This document shows, piece by piece, positions 1-7,542 of a stretch of 18,244 nucleotides of DNA (within the stretch, counting starts at the first letter, position 1; every line of letters starts with the position of its first letter). Origin of the DNA: Chrysochromulina tobinii (taxonomy: Eukaryota > Haptophyta > Prymnesiales > Chrysochromulinaceae); assembly GCA_001275005.1 (NCBI GenBank), contig JWZX01002558.1:1-18244 (forward strand). Reading direction: 5' to 3'. Under the pieces are notes generated by a model that saw only the letters and a program-made list of their open reading frames with translations, did not search any database and had not been told where the DNA came from. A program made the translations under genes and the position numbers.

Positions 1-687
1 AGACGCGCCCGTTGGCGCGCCCCCCGAAGGGAACGCAAAAGAAGTCACTCGATGCCACCGTCGCGTGACGACGGCGGCGTCGAGAGACGACAGTGTCGTG
101 GCGCACGGCAGCTTGCCAGCCGCCTGGCGTGATTCAGGAGTGACGGTGGCCGCACGGTGGCCATGGTGACTGCGCGAGCGCGCGTGCCGGCTATGGCGTG
201 CGTCGGTGGGCCCGCGGCCGGCCGGGGCGCGCGTCGGCGGGGCGATTTGCTGCGTCGCAGCGCCACCAGCGCGCCGACAAGGTTGCTGACAAGGCTACTG
301 ACAAGGCTGGTCCGCTTTTCTTCGCTTTTTGAGGAAACAGGGTTCTGAGGGGCTCCACCAGCAAAACGAGGCTGTGGGAAATACGGGCGCTCGCGCACTT
401 TTTTCGCGCTGGCGGTTAATCTCTGAGGCTTCCCTCCCGGTGTTCCAACGGGGGTGGGGAAGAATTTCCGAATACACAAATGTCAAATCTGATCACTGAT
501 GAATATCAGAAACAATCACAATCCCACAATGCTCCTTGCTCGCTCTCACACATTGCTCTCACAGCGACACAGGCCAGATGAGGCCGATGCGCGATGGAGC
601 AGGGCGCGGTATGGGGCGCCCCCTTTGAGCTTTGTGCGATGAACACTGTCACTGAAATTTCGCGACGTCACGTGCCAGTGCCCAGTC
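1..687. other. Spacer with no supported gene
   Basis: About 690 nt left of the RING gene stop. Open frames exist on both strands (minus 45-479, plus 157-348), but the minus one has no ATG start (it opens on TTG). Both are Arg/Ala/Pro-rich, as any frame of GC-rich DNA would be, and neither shows a domain. The part nearest 688 is presumably the 3' untranslated region of the RING gene. A short 12-bp tandem repeat lies at 276-311. I see nothing else. Confidence 0.5.
276..311. repeat. 12-bp tandem repeat, three copies
   Basis: Three consecutive 12-mers, GACAAGGTTGCT, GACAAGGCTACT and GACAAGGCTGGT, lie head to tail. The copies differ at a few positions. It is a minor minisatellite in non-coding or unassigned DNA; no function is evident. 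Confidence 0.75.
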
Positions 688-1962
688 TCACAACACCCAC
701 TGCCATAAGTTGCAGCCGGTGCGCATCCCCGCAGGCGCATAGCGCTGGCGCAGCGGGCAGTTGTAGAACTCACGGCCACTATGCGTCCTGCCGCGGAGCG
801 CGACGAAGCGCACGGGGAGGCAGTGGCAGCGCACGAGCTCGCCAGGAGGCCGTTCAAGCTCCACCTCGATCCGTCGGAAGTAGTCCTTCTGCGCCGTCTC
901 GAGCACCGCGCGGTGGCGCTGCATCAGCTCGCGCAGCATATCACGCTGGAGCGCGTGCTGGGTCGCGTCGTGGGCGGAGCCGGCCTGCGGCGGCGCGCAG
1001 CCGCCGTTGCGGACCGCCGCCGCCGCCGCCTCTTGCGCCGCCTGCCGCAGCTGCTCGCGACGGTGGGCCACATGAGTGGGGAAGGCGCCCTGTATCGCCT
1101 TCCACAGTCCAACGTCGACACTCGCGCTATGGGCTTCCTCGAGGGAGATGGTGCCTCGGCAAATGGGGCAGCGGCGAGCCGGAGGGGGCGCGCCCGGCAT
1201 CGGCATGCCCCCATTTGGCGGCGGCTGAATCGCCTGGTAGTAACAGCTCCGGCAAAATGAGTTGTGGCAAGCGGCATGAGTGATCGGCTCGTGGAGCAGA
1301 TTGAGGCAGATGGCGCACTTGTAGCCCTCGAAGGCGTCGCGTTGCGAGGGCGCGACGCACTCGCTCATCTGCGAGCACTGCGACGCGCCCACGCCGCCGT
1401 CGTCGCCATCGTCACACTGCTGTTGCTCCACCTCGGCCGCCGCCACCGCCGCCGCGAGCGCGGCGGACGCGGCAGCACTCAGCTCTGCCGATGGCGCGGG
1501 TGCGGATCGGACTGATCCGTTGCGTTCGGGTGCTCGCAAGGTCGGCGGTGATAGCGGCGCTGGCGGCGGCGGCGCTGGCGGCGGCCGCGGCGGTCGCGCT
1601 TCGGCAGCCGGCGCAGGCGCGGGCACTGAAGCCTCGACGCGTGGTCGGTGACGCGGAGCTTCCGCGTCGGAGGAGCCTTCTGGCGGCCCGCGACGAACGG
1701 TGCCCCTCGCTGGTGCAGGTTCGACCGAGGACGGGCCGAGCTCCGCAGGGAGGCCGAGGTCTTGCCGCTGCACGCGCAAGTAGCCCGCGAAGAGCGACTC
1801 GAGCCGGTGGCCGGCAAAGAGCTGGTGCAGCTCGATGGTCGCATCCAGCTGCCCGTACTTGTCGCCGGCCGCCTCCGCCGCGCAGCAACGCGCGTGTGCC
1901 GCGCGCACGAGAGCGGTTTTCCATTCGCCGGTGCCTGCAAACATTGAAAAAGTCGGTTGCAT
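688..1962 (-). CDS. RING finger protein with C-terminal GRF zinc finger
   Basis: Single-exon frame of 424 residues starting at an ATG. Residues 1-75 form a mostly helical unrecognised region. Residues 76-180 are a Pro/Ala/Arg-rich linker. A RING finger follows, with Cys216, Cys219, Cys232, His233, Cys237, Cys240, Cys265 and Cys268 (CAIC ... CHNSFCRSC ... CPIC). Residues 280-370 look helical (AHRREQLRQAAQEAAAAA). The last 45 residues fit a GRF zinc finger: CHC at 379-381, SGREFYNC ending at Cys402, and GCNLWQW with Cys417 and Trp420. RING domains usually recruit E2 enzymes for ubiquitin transfer. GRF fingers are known from DNA-repair and topoisomerase proteins, where they bind single-stranded nucleic acid. 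A nuclear, nucleic-acid-linked ubiquitin ligase is therefore inferred, not shown. The usual RING His (two after the third Cys) is Asn234, with His shifted to the residue next to the Cys. It diverges from the cyclin gene across 151 nt. Confidence 0.75.
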   Translation of the reverse strand: MQPTFSMFAGTGEWKTALVRAAHARCCAAEAAGDKYGQLDATIELHQLFAGHRLESLFAGYLRVQRQDLGLPAELGPSSVEPAPARGTVRRGPPEGSSDAEAPRHRPRVEASVPAPAPAAEARPPRPPPAPPPPAPLSPPTLRAPERNGSVRSAPAPSAELSAAASAALAAAVAAAEVEQQQCDDGDDGGVGASQCSQMSECVAPSQRDAFEGYKCAICLNLLHEPITHAACHNSFCRSCYYQAIQPPPNGGMPMPGAPPPARRCPICRGTISLEEAHSASVDVGLWKAIQGAFPTHVAHRREQLRQAAQEAAAAAVRNGGCAPPQAGSAHDATQHALQRDMLRELMQRHRAVLETAQKDYFRRIEVELERPPGELVRCHCLPVRFVALRGRTHSGREFYNCPLRQRYAPAGMRTGCNLWQWVL

Positions 1963-2113
1963 CCGCGGATGACACGCGGGATCGCACCGACTGAATCTGG
2001 AAACGCGTTCCTCGCAGAGGTGCTGCTTCCTCTTGCGCGGTGGCCGCCAGCGTCATGGAGCTCACGGGCTGCCTGTTCGCTTCGCGTGACCGCACGCAGA
2101 CGAGCAGCTGACG
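1963..2113. promoter_or_regulatory. Shared divergent promoter region, RING gene and cyclin
   Basis: The 151 nt between two divergent ATGs must hold the 5' ends of both genes unless a promoter lies within a coding region. I see no clear TATA box. It contains a short upstream ORF for the cyclin (2055-2111). Regulatory content is inferred from position only. Confidence 0.4.
2055..2111 (+). promoter_or_regulatory. Upstream ORF of 18 codons before the cyclin
   Basis: ATG at 2055 opens an 18-codon frame ending in TGA at 2109-2111, two nucleotides before the cyclin ATG at 2114 (TGACGATG). If the mRNA starts upstream of 2055, ribosomes would meet this ORF first and would have to reinitiate or leaky-scan. 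The transcription start is unknown. Confidence 0.35.
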
Positions 2114-3058
2114 ATGCAGACGCCTCCAGTTGATCTCGCGACGCTCGACCACCAGGTGCAGCTCCGTGCGATCGCCGTCGCGTTGGAGCGGATATGCTGC
2201 GTCAACTGCGACCTGCGGAGCAGCTCGCCGACCGTTTTTGACGCGGTGTCCGTGCCGACGATGTCCATCCATTGCTACCTCGTGCGGCTACACCGATACA
2301 CAAAGTTCGACTTTGTCTGCTTCCACGTGGCCACCTGGTATCTGGCGCGGCTGTGTGCCTCTCCTGAAGGATATGCTTGCTGCCCCACGCTGCACAACAT
2401 CCACCGGCTGCTGATCGCTGCGCTCGTCGTGGCGTCCAAGGCGGCTGACGGTGCGTGCTCCGCGCCCGCCGCGCTGCCGGCGCCCGCTCGCGCGTGGCCG
2501 CCGCGAGCCGGCGCTTGATTCCTTCACCATCATTACCATGCGTTCTGAGCATTCGTGGCGCGCAATCGTGGCGCGCATTCGTGGCGTGTGAGAAGGGCTC
2601 GCGGGGTCTCGCATGCGCCAGAATCTCCTCGTGCTGATAGGCTTCACACCCTGCGTGCGCGTCGCAGACGTATTCCACGCCAACGTCTTCATGGCGCAGT
2701 GCGGAGGCATCGGGGTGGGCGAGCTCAACAAGCTCGAGCTCGATTTGTGCGAGCGGCTGAGCTGGAAGCTGCTGCCAACGCCGCACGAGCTGCGCGAGCT
2801 GCTGGACGCGCTGTCCAATCCTCACGCGCCGTTCTGGGCGCCCTGGTTCAATGCGCGCGCCGCCTCGCCCACGCTGCCCGTCGACCCATCGGGACCATCA
2901 CCGAGCCGGCTGCCTCCGTCGAGGTCGGTCGCTCACTCGCTCGGGCGGATATTCAGGGTGAGCTCGCGGAGCAACATCCACTCGAGCGATAGCAACCTGC
3001 CCGCCCTCGAGAAGGACGCCGCCTTGGCCCTCGAGAAGGACGCCGCCTTGCCCGCCTT

Positions 3059-3099
<41 letters not shown>

Positions 3100-3278
3100 G
3101 CGAGGGGCCGCAGGTGCCGCATCAGCAATCAGGTCTGCCCCCCGCCCCCCCCGGCGATGGCTGGGCGGCAATGGCGGGCAAGGCGGCGGCCGGCGACTAC
3201 TCATGCGACGATGGCTCGCCGCGCACGGTCGTCCAGCGCACCTTTTCGCTCTCCAACCTCTTTGGGCTCTCATGGTGA
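2114..3278 (+). CDS. PHO80-like / U-type (P-type) cyclin, one intron
   Basis: Coding sequence is join(2114..2450, 2668..3278), 948 nt, 315 residues. Neither exon alone is a full cyclin. Splicing the GT at 2451 to the AG at 2666-2667 restores the phase and gives ASKAAD|DVFHANVFM, matching the AAKxxDDxxxxNxxFAxVGGI block of PHO80/CYCU cyclins. The cyclin box spans roughly residues 15-165. Recognisable parts are SIHCYLVRLHRYTK (51-64), TLHNIHRLLIAALVVASK (92-109), QCGGIGVGELNKLELDL and LSWKLLPTPHELRELL. Cyclins of this class bind and activate a Pho85/CDKA-type kinase, classically in phosphate or nutrient signalling; here the partner is unknown. The tail is disordered: Ser/Pro-rich, two copies of an ALEKDAAL-type unit, 13 glutamines, and a C terminus with SLSNLFGLSW. 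The family assignment is firm; the specific role is not. Confidence 0.85.
2451..2667 (+). other. Cyclin intron, 217 nt
   Basis: It begins GTGCGT and ends GCGTCGCAG, phase 1. Exon 1 ends with the first base of an Asp codon that exon 2 completes. Without splicing, frame 1 runs to a stop at 2518 and the second half of the cyclin box is lost. Conserved cyclin residues continue exactly across this junction. Confidence 0.8.
3003..3050 (+). repeat. Perfect 24-bp tandem duplication in cyclin tail
   Basis: Positions 3003-3026 and 3027-3050 are identical 24-mers in frame, each encoding an eight-residue unit with LEKDAA. The identity at synonymous sites suggests a recent duplication. The following nine bases (CCCGCCTTG) repeat the end of the unit imperfectly. 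Confidence 0.9.
3060..3098 (+). repeat. CAG microsatellite, 13 uninterrupted repeats (polyGln)
   Basis: Thirteen CAG triplets in frame encode 13 glutamines in the disordered cyclin tail. The run is uninterrupted and so likely to vary in length between strains. Confidence 0.95.
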
Positions 3279-3779
3279 GCGGCGGGCGGGGCGGAGGGCG
3301 GCGTCGACGTGTGCCGCCGCCGTGCGCTCCGCAGCCGATGCGCATCTCATGCATGGCTCATGTAATCTCATGTCGCCATCCCATTTATGGCATGTAGCTA
3401 AATCATGCATGGCTCTACATGGTACGGATCTCACATGCAGCTGACTACATGTGTGCAGCATATGCCGGCCCAGCGAACATGCTACACGACTGACGACTGA
3501 CGCAGTACTGCGTTGTGAATAGACCGGGCGCGCGGGTCGTCGCTGTGCTTACTGTTATGCGGTGCGACGCAACCTCCTACGACGCCGCATCGCGCATCCT
3601 GCGCTTCCTCTGGACGTGAGTTGGACTTAGTGGGCCTCCACGCTTCCGCGATTTCCGAATAACGGGCCTCCACTGTCTGGACTCCTGAAGCAAGCTTTGC
3701 TTGCCCCGGGTCCGACCCTAACACATTGATTCTACAGAGGCAGTCATCGGGGGTTCGAGGTTCTTCCTGACCGATTGCG
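3279..3779. other. Spacer upstream of the homeobox gene
   Basis: About 500 nt between two plus-strand genes. It should hold the cyclin 3' end and the homeobox promoter. The notable content is the CATG cluster at 3348-3481. A minus-strand frame at 3482-3724 (80 codons) has no recognisable domain and I do not call it. Confidence 0.5.
3348..3481. promoter_or_regulatory. CATG-dense block with a 12-bp direct repeat
   Basis: Eleven CATG tetramers start at 3348, 3352, 3359, 3369, 3391, 3404, 3408, 3418, 3434, 3448 and 3478. About 0.5 would be expected by chance in 134 nt. CATGCATGGCTC occurs twice, at 3348-3359 and 3404-3415. CATGCATG is the RY/B3-type core in plants, but no binding protein can be inferred here. 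A regulatory array or a degenerate repeat are both possible. Confidence 0.4.
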
Positions 3780-4784
3780 ATGGAGATTAGATTGCATTCT
3801 CCCTTTGAAGTGTCGAGAATTTTGGGCTCGATCAGCTTCGAGGACCTGCTCAGCCTATCTGCAAAAGATTCCTTTCCGTCATCTCATCTCATGGCGGCCG
3901 CCACTTTCTGCTCCGCCTACGGCGATCTGCACGACGACGAGCCTGAAGTAGGGCGCACACCTTCTTCGCCATCCAACAGCTGGTCCTCTGCCGAGACGCA
4001 GCTGGCTGCGGGCGTCGACTCCCCTCACGCAGATGGCGCAGACGGCAGGCGATCAAAGAGGTGCAAGATCTCGCGCGAGCAGCTGATGGTGCTCATCAAG
4101 TCCTTCGAGGACGAGCCCCTACCCAACTTCGACCAGCGGCAGACACTCGCCCAGGTACTCGGCATGACGCCGCGCTCCGTGCAGATCTGGTTCCAGAACA
4201 GGCGGCAACGACTGAAGCCGATGCAGCCGAAGGCCGCATCGACGGCGACTCCCCTCTGCGGCCTGCAGAGCGCGGCGATGGCAGCGCGTGCGGCGCAACA
4301 GCAGGGCCATCGCACGGCGCAGCAGCATCTGGGCATGCCCGGCCTCGCCGCCGCCGCCAGCAGCATCGGCGGCTACCAGTTCGAACAGGTCATGTTCAGC
4401 CACCTGCCGGCGGCGGCTGCCTCATACAGCATGGGCCACTCGCTCTCTTCCTACGGAGACGTCATGGAACCCTTTGCCGCGACCAAGGCGCTCCTGTCCG
4501 CCGGTGGTGCGATGGGCCTCTCTCCAGAGATCCGAGGCCGAGCCGGGCCAATTGGCTGCCCGTCGATGGCGCTCGGCGGCGGCGGCGTTTCGATGCTGCC
4601 GCACAACACCTCGAGCTCGAGCCTGAGCAACATGGCCGCCGCCTTCGGCGCGCCCTCGCGCGGCTCATGCCCCAGCCCGAGCACCACCGCCGCGCCCTCG
4701 CCCGCGCCGCCCAAGGCCGACAAGGCCGACGGGCTGCTGCTCTTGCTCGCGTGCGCGGATGGCAACTCCTCCTCGGTCGAGTGA
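3780..4784 (+). CDS. Homeodomain transcription factor (typical 60-residue class)
   Basis: Single-exon frame, 334 residues, from an ATG. The homeodomain occupies residues 90-149 without insertion, so it is not a TALE type. Key positions fit the consensus: Arg94 (R5), Leu105 (L16), Phe109 (F20), Trp137 (W48), Phe138 (F49), Gln139 (Q50), Asn140 (N51) and Arg142 (R53), within SVQIWFQNRRQRLK. This predicts a sequence-specific DNA-binding nuclear protein. The N-terminal 89 residues are partly hydrophobic (SISFEDLLSLS) and then acidic/Ser-rich. Residues after 150 are Ala/Gln/Gly/Ser-rich and look disordered. No leucine zipper follows the homeodomain, so it is not HD-Zip. Target genes and role are unknown. 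Confidence 0.9.
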   Translation: MEIRLHSPFEVSRILGSISFEDLLSLSAKDSFPSSHLMAAATFCSAYGDLHDDEPEVGRTPSSPSNSWSSAETQLAAGVDSPHADGADGRRSKRCKISREQLMVLIKSFEDEPLPNFDQRQTLAQVLGMTPRSVQIWFQNRRQRLKPMQPKAASTATPLCGLQSAAMAARAAQQQGHRTAQQHLGMPGLAAAASSIGGYQFEQVMFSHLPAAAASYSMGHSLSSYGDVMEPFAATKALLSAGGAMGLSPEIRGRAGPIGCPSMALGGGGVSMLPHNTSSSSLSNMAAAFGAPSRGSCPSPSTTAAPSPAPPKADKADGLLLLLACADGNSSSVE

Positions 4785-5535
4785 GGCGGGCGCCGTGCGC
4801 CTTCCCCGCCGATACGATTTCCGCCGCGCGGCCGCCAATACGGCTTCCGCTGCCGCTGCTGCTGTCCTTGCGTCGCGGGCTTGCTCGCTGCGGCGCAGGC
4901 AGCGTCCTTAATCTGTTTACGGAGCATGCATCGATCTCGCACCTCCCTTGAGCATTCATCGCGGACCCGCTTGGGCAGGCAGCTTGGGCTTCCCCTCGCA
5001 TATGTCTATGGTATTATTGGCTGCCGTGTTCACCATGGTAATGGTGGCCCTGTGACCTCGCGGAGAACTGTGTACCCTCAGTGTCTCGTCGTGTCGCGGC
5101 CGCTTCTGTGGGAAGCCGCACAGGCTTCAATCACGGTCAGCGTGTCAGCGTATGTCGTGTGCGGTTCCCCTGTCGATTTCTGCTGTGCAGTGGCCAGTGC
5201 TGTGAGGCGAAGTTGTGGCGGCGTTGAGCTTGATCATGCTTATACAATGTTGAAGTTATGTCGTTTCAAAAATTCATGATTAATTACATAACATTATACA
5301 AGTATGAAGTAAGAAGTATGAATTTATAGTACTGAACAGAAGCCCCTCGTATTCTGTGAATTATTGGGGGTTCACCGCCCACGTTGGCGGGCGCGCTCCC
5401 TCCTGAGTGCATATGTGGGTCTCGCCGCACTCTCTCTTTTTATGGCTGTTTCTCAGCTCTCCGTCCGCATGTGTCTCATCTGGAGGCCTGGCCTGTATGC
5501 ATATTGTATTGTATCGTTTTCACGGCTGTGCTGCT
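4785..5535. other. Long spacer with an AT-rich patch
   Basis: About 750 nt between the homeobox stop and the inverted-repeat element. Frames at 4881-5279 and 5364-5624 lack domains and convincing starts. Around 5262-5340 the DNA turns strongly AT-rich against its GC-rich surroundings and carries AAGTATGAA twice (5300-5308, 5314-5322). A small hairpin-capable CACCAT/ATGGTG pair lies near 5031-5046. I see no gene. It presumably holds the homeobox 3' end and part of the RGP1 promoter. Confidence 0.45.
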
Positions 5536-5640
5536 TACGTGTTGTCAAGTCAAGTCTATACATAAACAACAGACAACCATACGGAAGCCTATCGAATGTG
5601 CTCCGGAAGCCAGACTTGACTTGACTTGACTACGTGTTGT
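5536..5640. mobile_element. MITE-like element: inverted repeats inside a 10-bp direct duplication
   Basis: TACGTGTTGT at 5536-5545 is repeated exactly at 5631-5640. Between the copies lie 85 nt that begin CAAGTCAAGTCT (5546-5557) and end with its reverse complement plus one extra pentamer (AGACTTGACTTGACTTGAC, 5612-5630). Short terminal inverted repeats bounded by an identical 10-bp duplication are the hallmark of a small non-autonomous DNA transposon. The duplication length falls in the hAT/Mutator range of 8-11 bp. The inverted repeats consist of GTCAA pentamers. The interior has no ORF. It ends 23 nt before the RGP1 ATG. Confidence 0.6.
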
Positions 5641-5650
5641 GTGTATTAAC

Positions 5651-5662
5651 ATGAATTATTAA
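5651..5662 (+). promoter_or_regulatory. Minimal upstream ORF (Met-Asn-Tyr-stop) before RGP1
   Basis: ATGAATTATTAA ends one nucleotide before the RGP1 start (TAA-A-ATGG). If it is in the mRNA, a ribosome starting there would finish next to the main ATG. The AAAATGG context favours the main start. The transcription start is unknown. Confidence 0.35.
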
Positions 5663-5663
5663 A

Positions 5664-7174
5664 ATGGCGCCTCTGCGAGTCGTCGCGCGCACAGACGGCG
5701 CCCGCGTGGTCGGCAGCTGGTTCCAAGCGAGTATTGAGCTGCAGTACGAGGGCTCGGCCACGGAACCCGTGTGGGTCGACTGGCTCGCGGCGCAACTGTG
5801 CGGCTTCTGCTCCCGTTGCGATGAGCTACCTATGACGAAACAAGTGGCGAGATCTAGCTCCGCTCTCCAGGATGAGACAAAAGACCGCATCGCCGGACGT
5901 GATTGCGTGCTGTGCTCTCCTCCGCACGTGCTTGCCGCCAACGAGTGCCTCGAGCCTGGGCAGACGAAGTGGTGCGTGTTCCCGTAGAGTGTCGGAAGAT
6001 CTTGGGCGTGATTGCATCCTCACCTGCCCTGGATTCCTCGCTGCGCAGGTTGCACGTGCGCAGCCGCTTGCCCGCGGAGCTGCCTCCGAGCTTTTACGGC
6101 TCGCTGGTGCGCTCTGAGTACACGCTCATCGTCAGCCTCTGTACCAAGGCGCCGCCGCGGCCGGGGCTGCTCGCGTCGATGCTCTTCTCGTCGACCGGTG
6201 AGTGGCACCGTGGGCCGGTGCACAGAGTGTGCGTGCCCGTGCACGTGGTGTGCGGCGTGGCGTACGTGCGTGCGGCACCGACGGCCGCCACGCCCGCGTG
6301 CTGCCGGCTCGCGCTCGTCGAGCGGGCGGCGCGGGCGGGCACGGAGGACGAGTACGAGGAGGACGAGACGGAGGCGGAGGAGGAGGCGACGGCCGCTGCC
6401 GCGTCGCGAGGCGAGGGCAGCCGCGCCGCCGAGGACGAGGAGGACGAGGAGGACGAGGAGGACGAGGACGAAGACGAGGCGGCGGCGGCTTATGGCGCTA
6501 GGCTCGGCGGCGGAGGCAGCTCGCTGTCCAGTTACGAAGTCCAGCTATGTGGCCCGTCGGGGGTGCAGTCCCTCGCGCGCGTGCAGCTGACGGGCACATG
6601 CGTGCGCGTGGGCGGCGCGGTGCGAGGGGCGGTGGAGATCTTCGATGCGAGCGGTGCATGGAGCCGCGGCGGCGCCCATGCGAGCGTTGAGCGCCTTGAG
6701 GTCGCGCTTGTGCTCATTGAGCAGTCTGAGACCGCCGCCGCCGCCGGTGACGCCGCCGCCGCCGGCAGCGACACCGTATTCACCCCCATGCCCGACGCCA
6801 CCGCCGCCGCCACCGCCTCAAGCACGGTCGTAGCTCGGACTTTCGCGGACGGCGGGACGACGCGGCGTGCGACCTTTGAGCTCGGTGCACCCGTCCACGC
6901 GCCGCCATCCACGGCGCTCTGCGCCGCGGGCCTCACCGTCCGGTTGACGTATGAGCTTCGGATCACGTTTGAGCTGAGGGGCGGGCAGCCGGCGAGCGTA
7001 TCCGCTGGAGCCGCGGGCGCGGAGCCACCAACCTCAAAGCTGCCGTGGCGTCTGCCGCTCCGCCTCCTCCCTACTCGGACACGGGGACGACGCGCAGCCG
7101 CGACCAGTGCGCGGACGGCCGCAGCATCCATGCCGATCGTCACCAGCGAGGTTGTGCTCAATGACGAATCTTGA
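5664..7174 (+). CDS. RGP1: RGP1-like Rab-GEF subunit (Ric1-Rgp1 complex), one intron
   Basis: Coding sequence is join(5664..5971, 6049..7174), 1434 nt, 477 residues. Removing a 77-nt GT-AG intron restores the phase and yields EPGQTKW|LHVRSRLPAELPPSF. This follows the family pattern in which a 'CxLSxPPxxL...LxPGESKxY' segment leads into 'LPxxxPPSFxGxxVxYxYxLxI'. Seen here are VVARTDGARVVGSWFQASIEL near the N terminus, CVLCSPPHVLAANECLEPGQ, PPSFYGSLVRSEYTLIVSL and HRVCVPVHVV. In yeast and animals Rgp1 pairs with Ric1 to activate Ypt6/Rab6 for retrograde traffic to the Golgi. An acidic Glu/Asp tract (roughly residues 200-245) and Ala/Gly-rich stretches interrupt the arrestin-like fold; these are insertions relative to human RGP1. 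No Ric1 gene is in the window. Confidence 0.8.
5972..6048 (+). other. RGP1 intron, 77 nt
   Basis: It begins GTGCGTG and ends CTGCGCAG, phase 2; a TGG codon is split by the intron. Exon 1 would otherwise run to a TAG soon after (5985). Family conservation continues across the junction. Confidence 0.75.
6431..6479 (+). repeat. GAGGAC-type purine-rich coding repeat
   Basis: Repeated GAGGAC/GAGGACGAG units encode a run of Glu and Asp within RGP1. The strand is almost pure purine apart from the C of each GAC codon. Repeat slippage probably built the acidic tract. Confidence 0.8.
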
Positions 7175-7542
7175 CGGTCTGGCTGTGCTGCTTTTTGTTA
7201 TTAACTCGGCGAAGGGGAACGGGCTAGGCACTCAACTTTTGCAAGTGAAACGTGTCGTCTCCGCACGTCGCATGCTGCTCTAACGTCGCGGTATACAACA
7301 GAGCCGACGCGCGCGGCCCGTGCCAGCGGGTCCCTCGGGCGTCCGCGCGCTCCGTGCGCACCCGTTGCCGGGGATCGCACCCGAAACGAGATACGAAGAT
7401 GTCCCGGAGCTCCCCGTCCGGGATGCGCGTCACACCGGTTCTCCGCGGCGCACTGACGCTGAACCCTGCAGACGCCGCGCTTCGCTTCCTCGCGCACAGC
7501 GCACAGCTTAGTCCTCTGTTCCAAATCTGCAAAGCGCGACTA
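7175..7542. other. Spacer between convergent genes
   Basis: These 368 nt separate the stop of RGP1 (plus) from the stop of the TRIC-like gene (minus) and should hold both 3' untranslated regions. Long frames cross it on both strands (for example minus 7224-7784, plus 7252-7584) without recognisable domains. A further 3' exon of the minus-strand gene cannot be excluded. Confidence 0.45.

Noticed and set aside
163-348. Plus-strand frame of about 61 codons with an RLLT repeat
   Set aside because: Low complexity and no homology cue; the repeat is simply the 12-bp DNA repeat translated.
45-479. Minus-strand frame of 144 codons
   Set aside because: Opens on TTG, is Arg/Pro/Ala-rich without a domain, and contains a tandem repeat; looks like chance openness in GC-rich DNA.
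1412-2272. Minus-strand frame of 286 codons overlapping the RING gene
   Set aside because: Out of frame with the RING and GRF motifs; its Arg-rich content is a shadow of the Pro/Ala linker. A possible 5' exon cannot be fully excluded.
4881-5279. Plus-strand frame of 132 codons after the homeobox gene
   Set aside because: Opens on TTG, with no domain and no coding-like pattern; it runs into the AT-rich patch.
6200-6228. Second RGP1 intron (GTGAGT ... CACAG)
   Set aside because: At about 28 nt it is too short, and the frame is open with family-like sequence on both sides.
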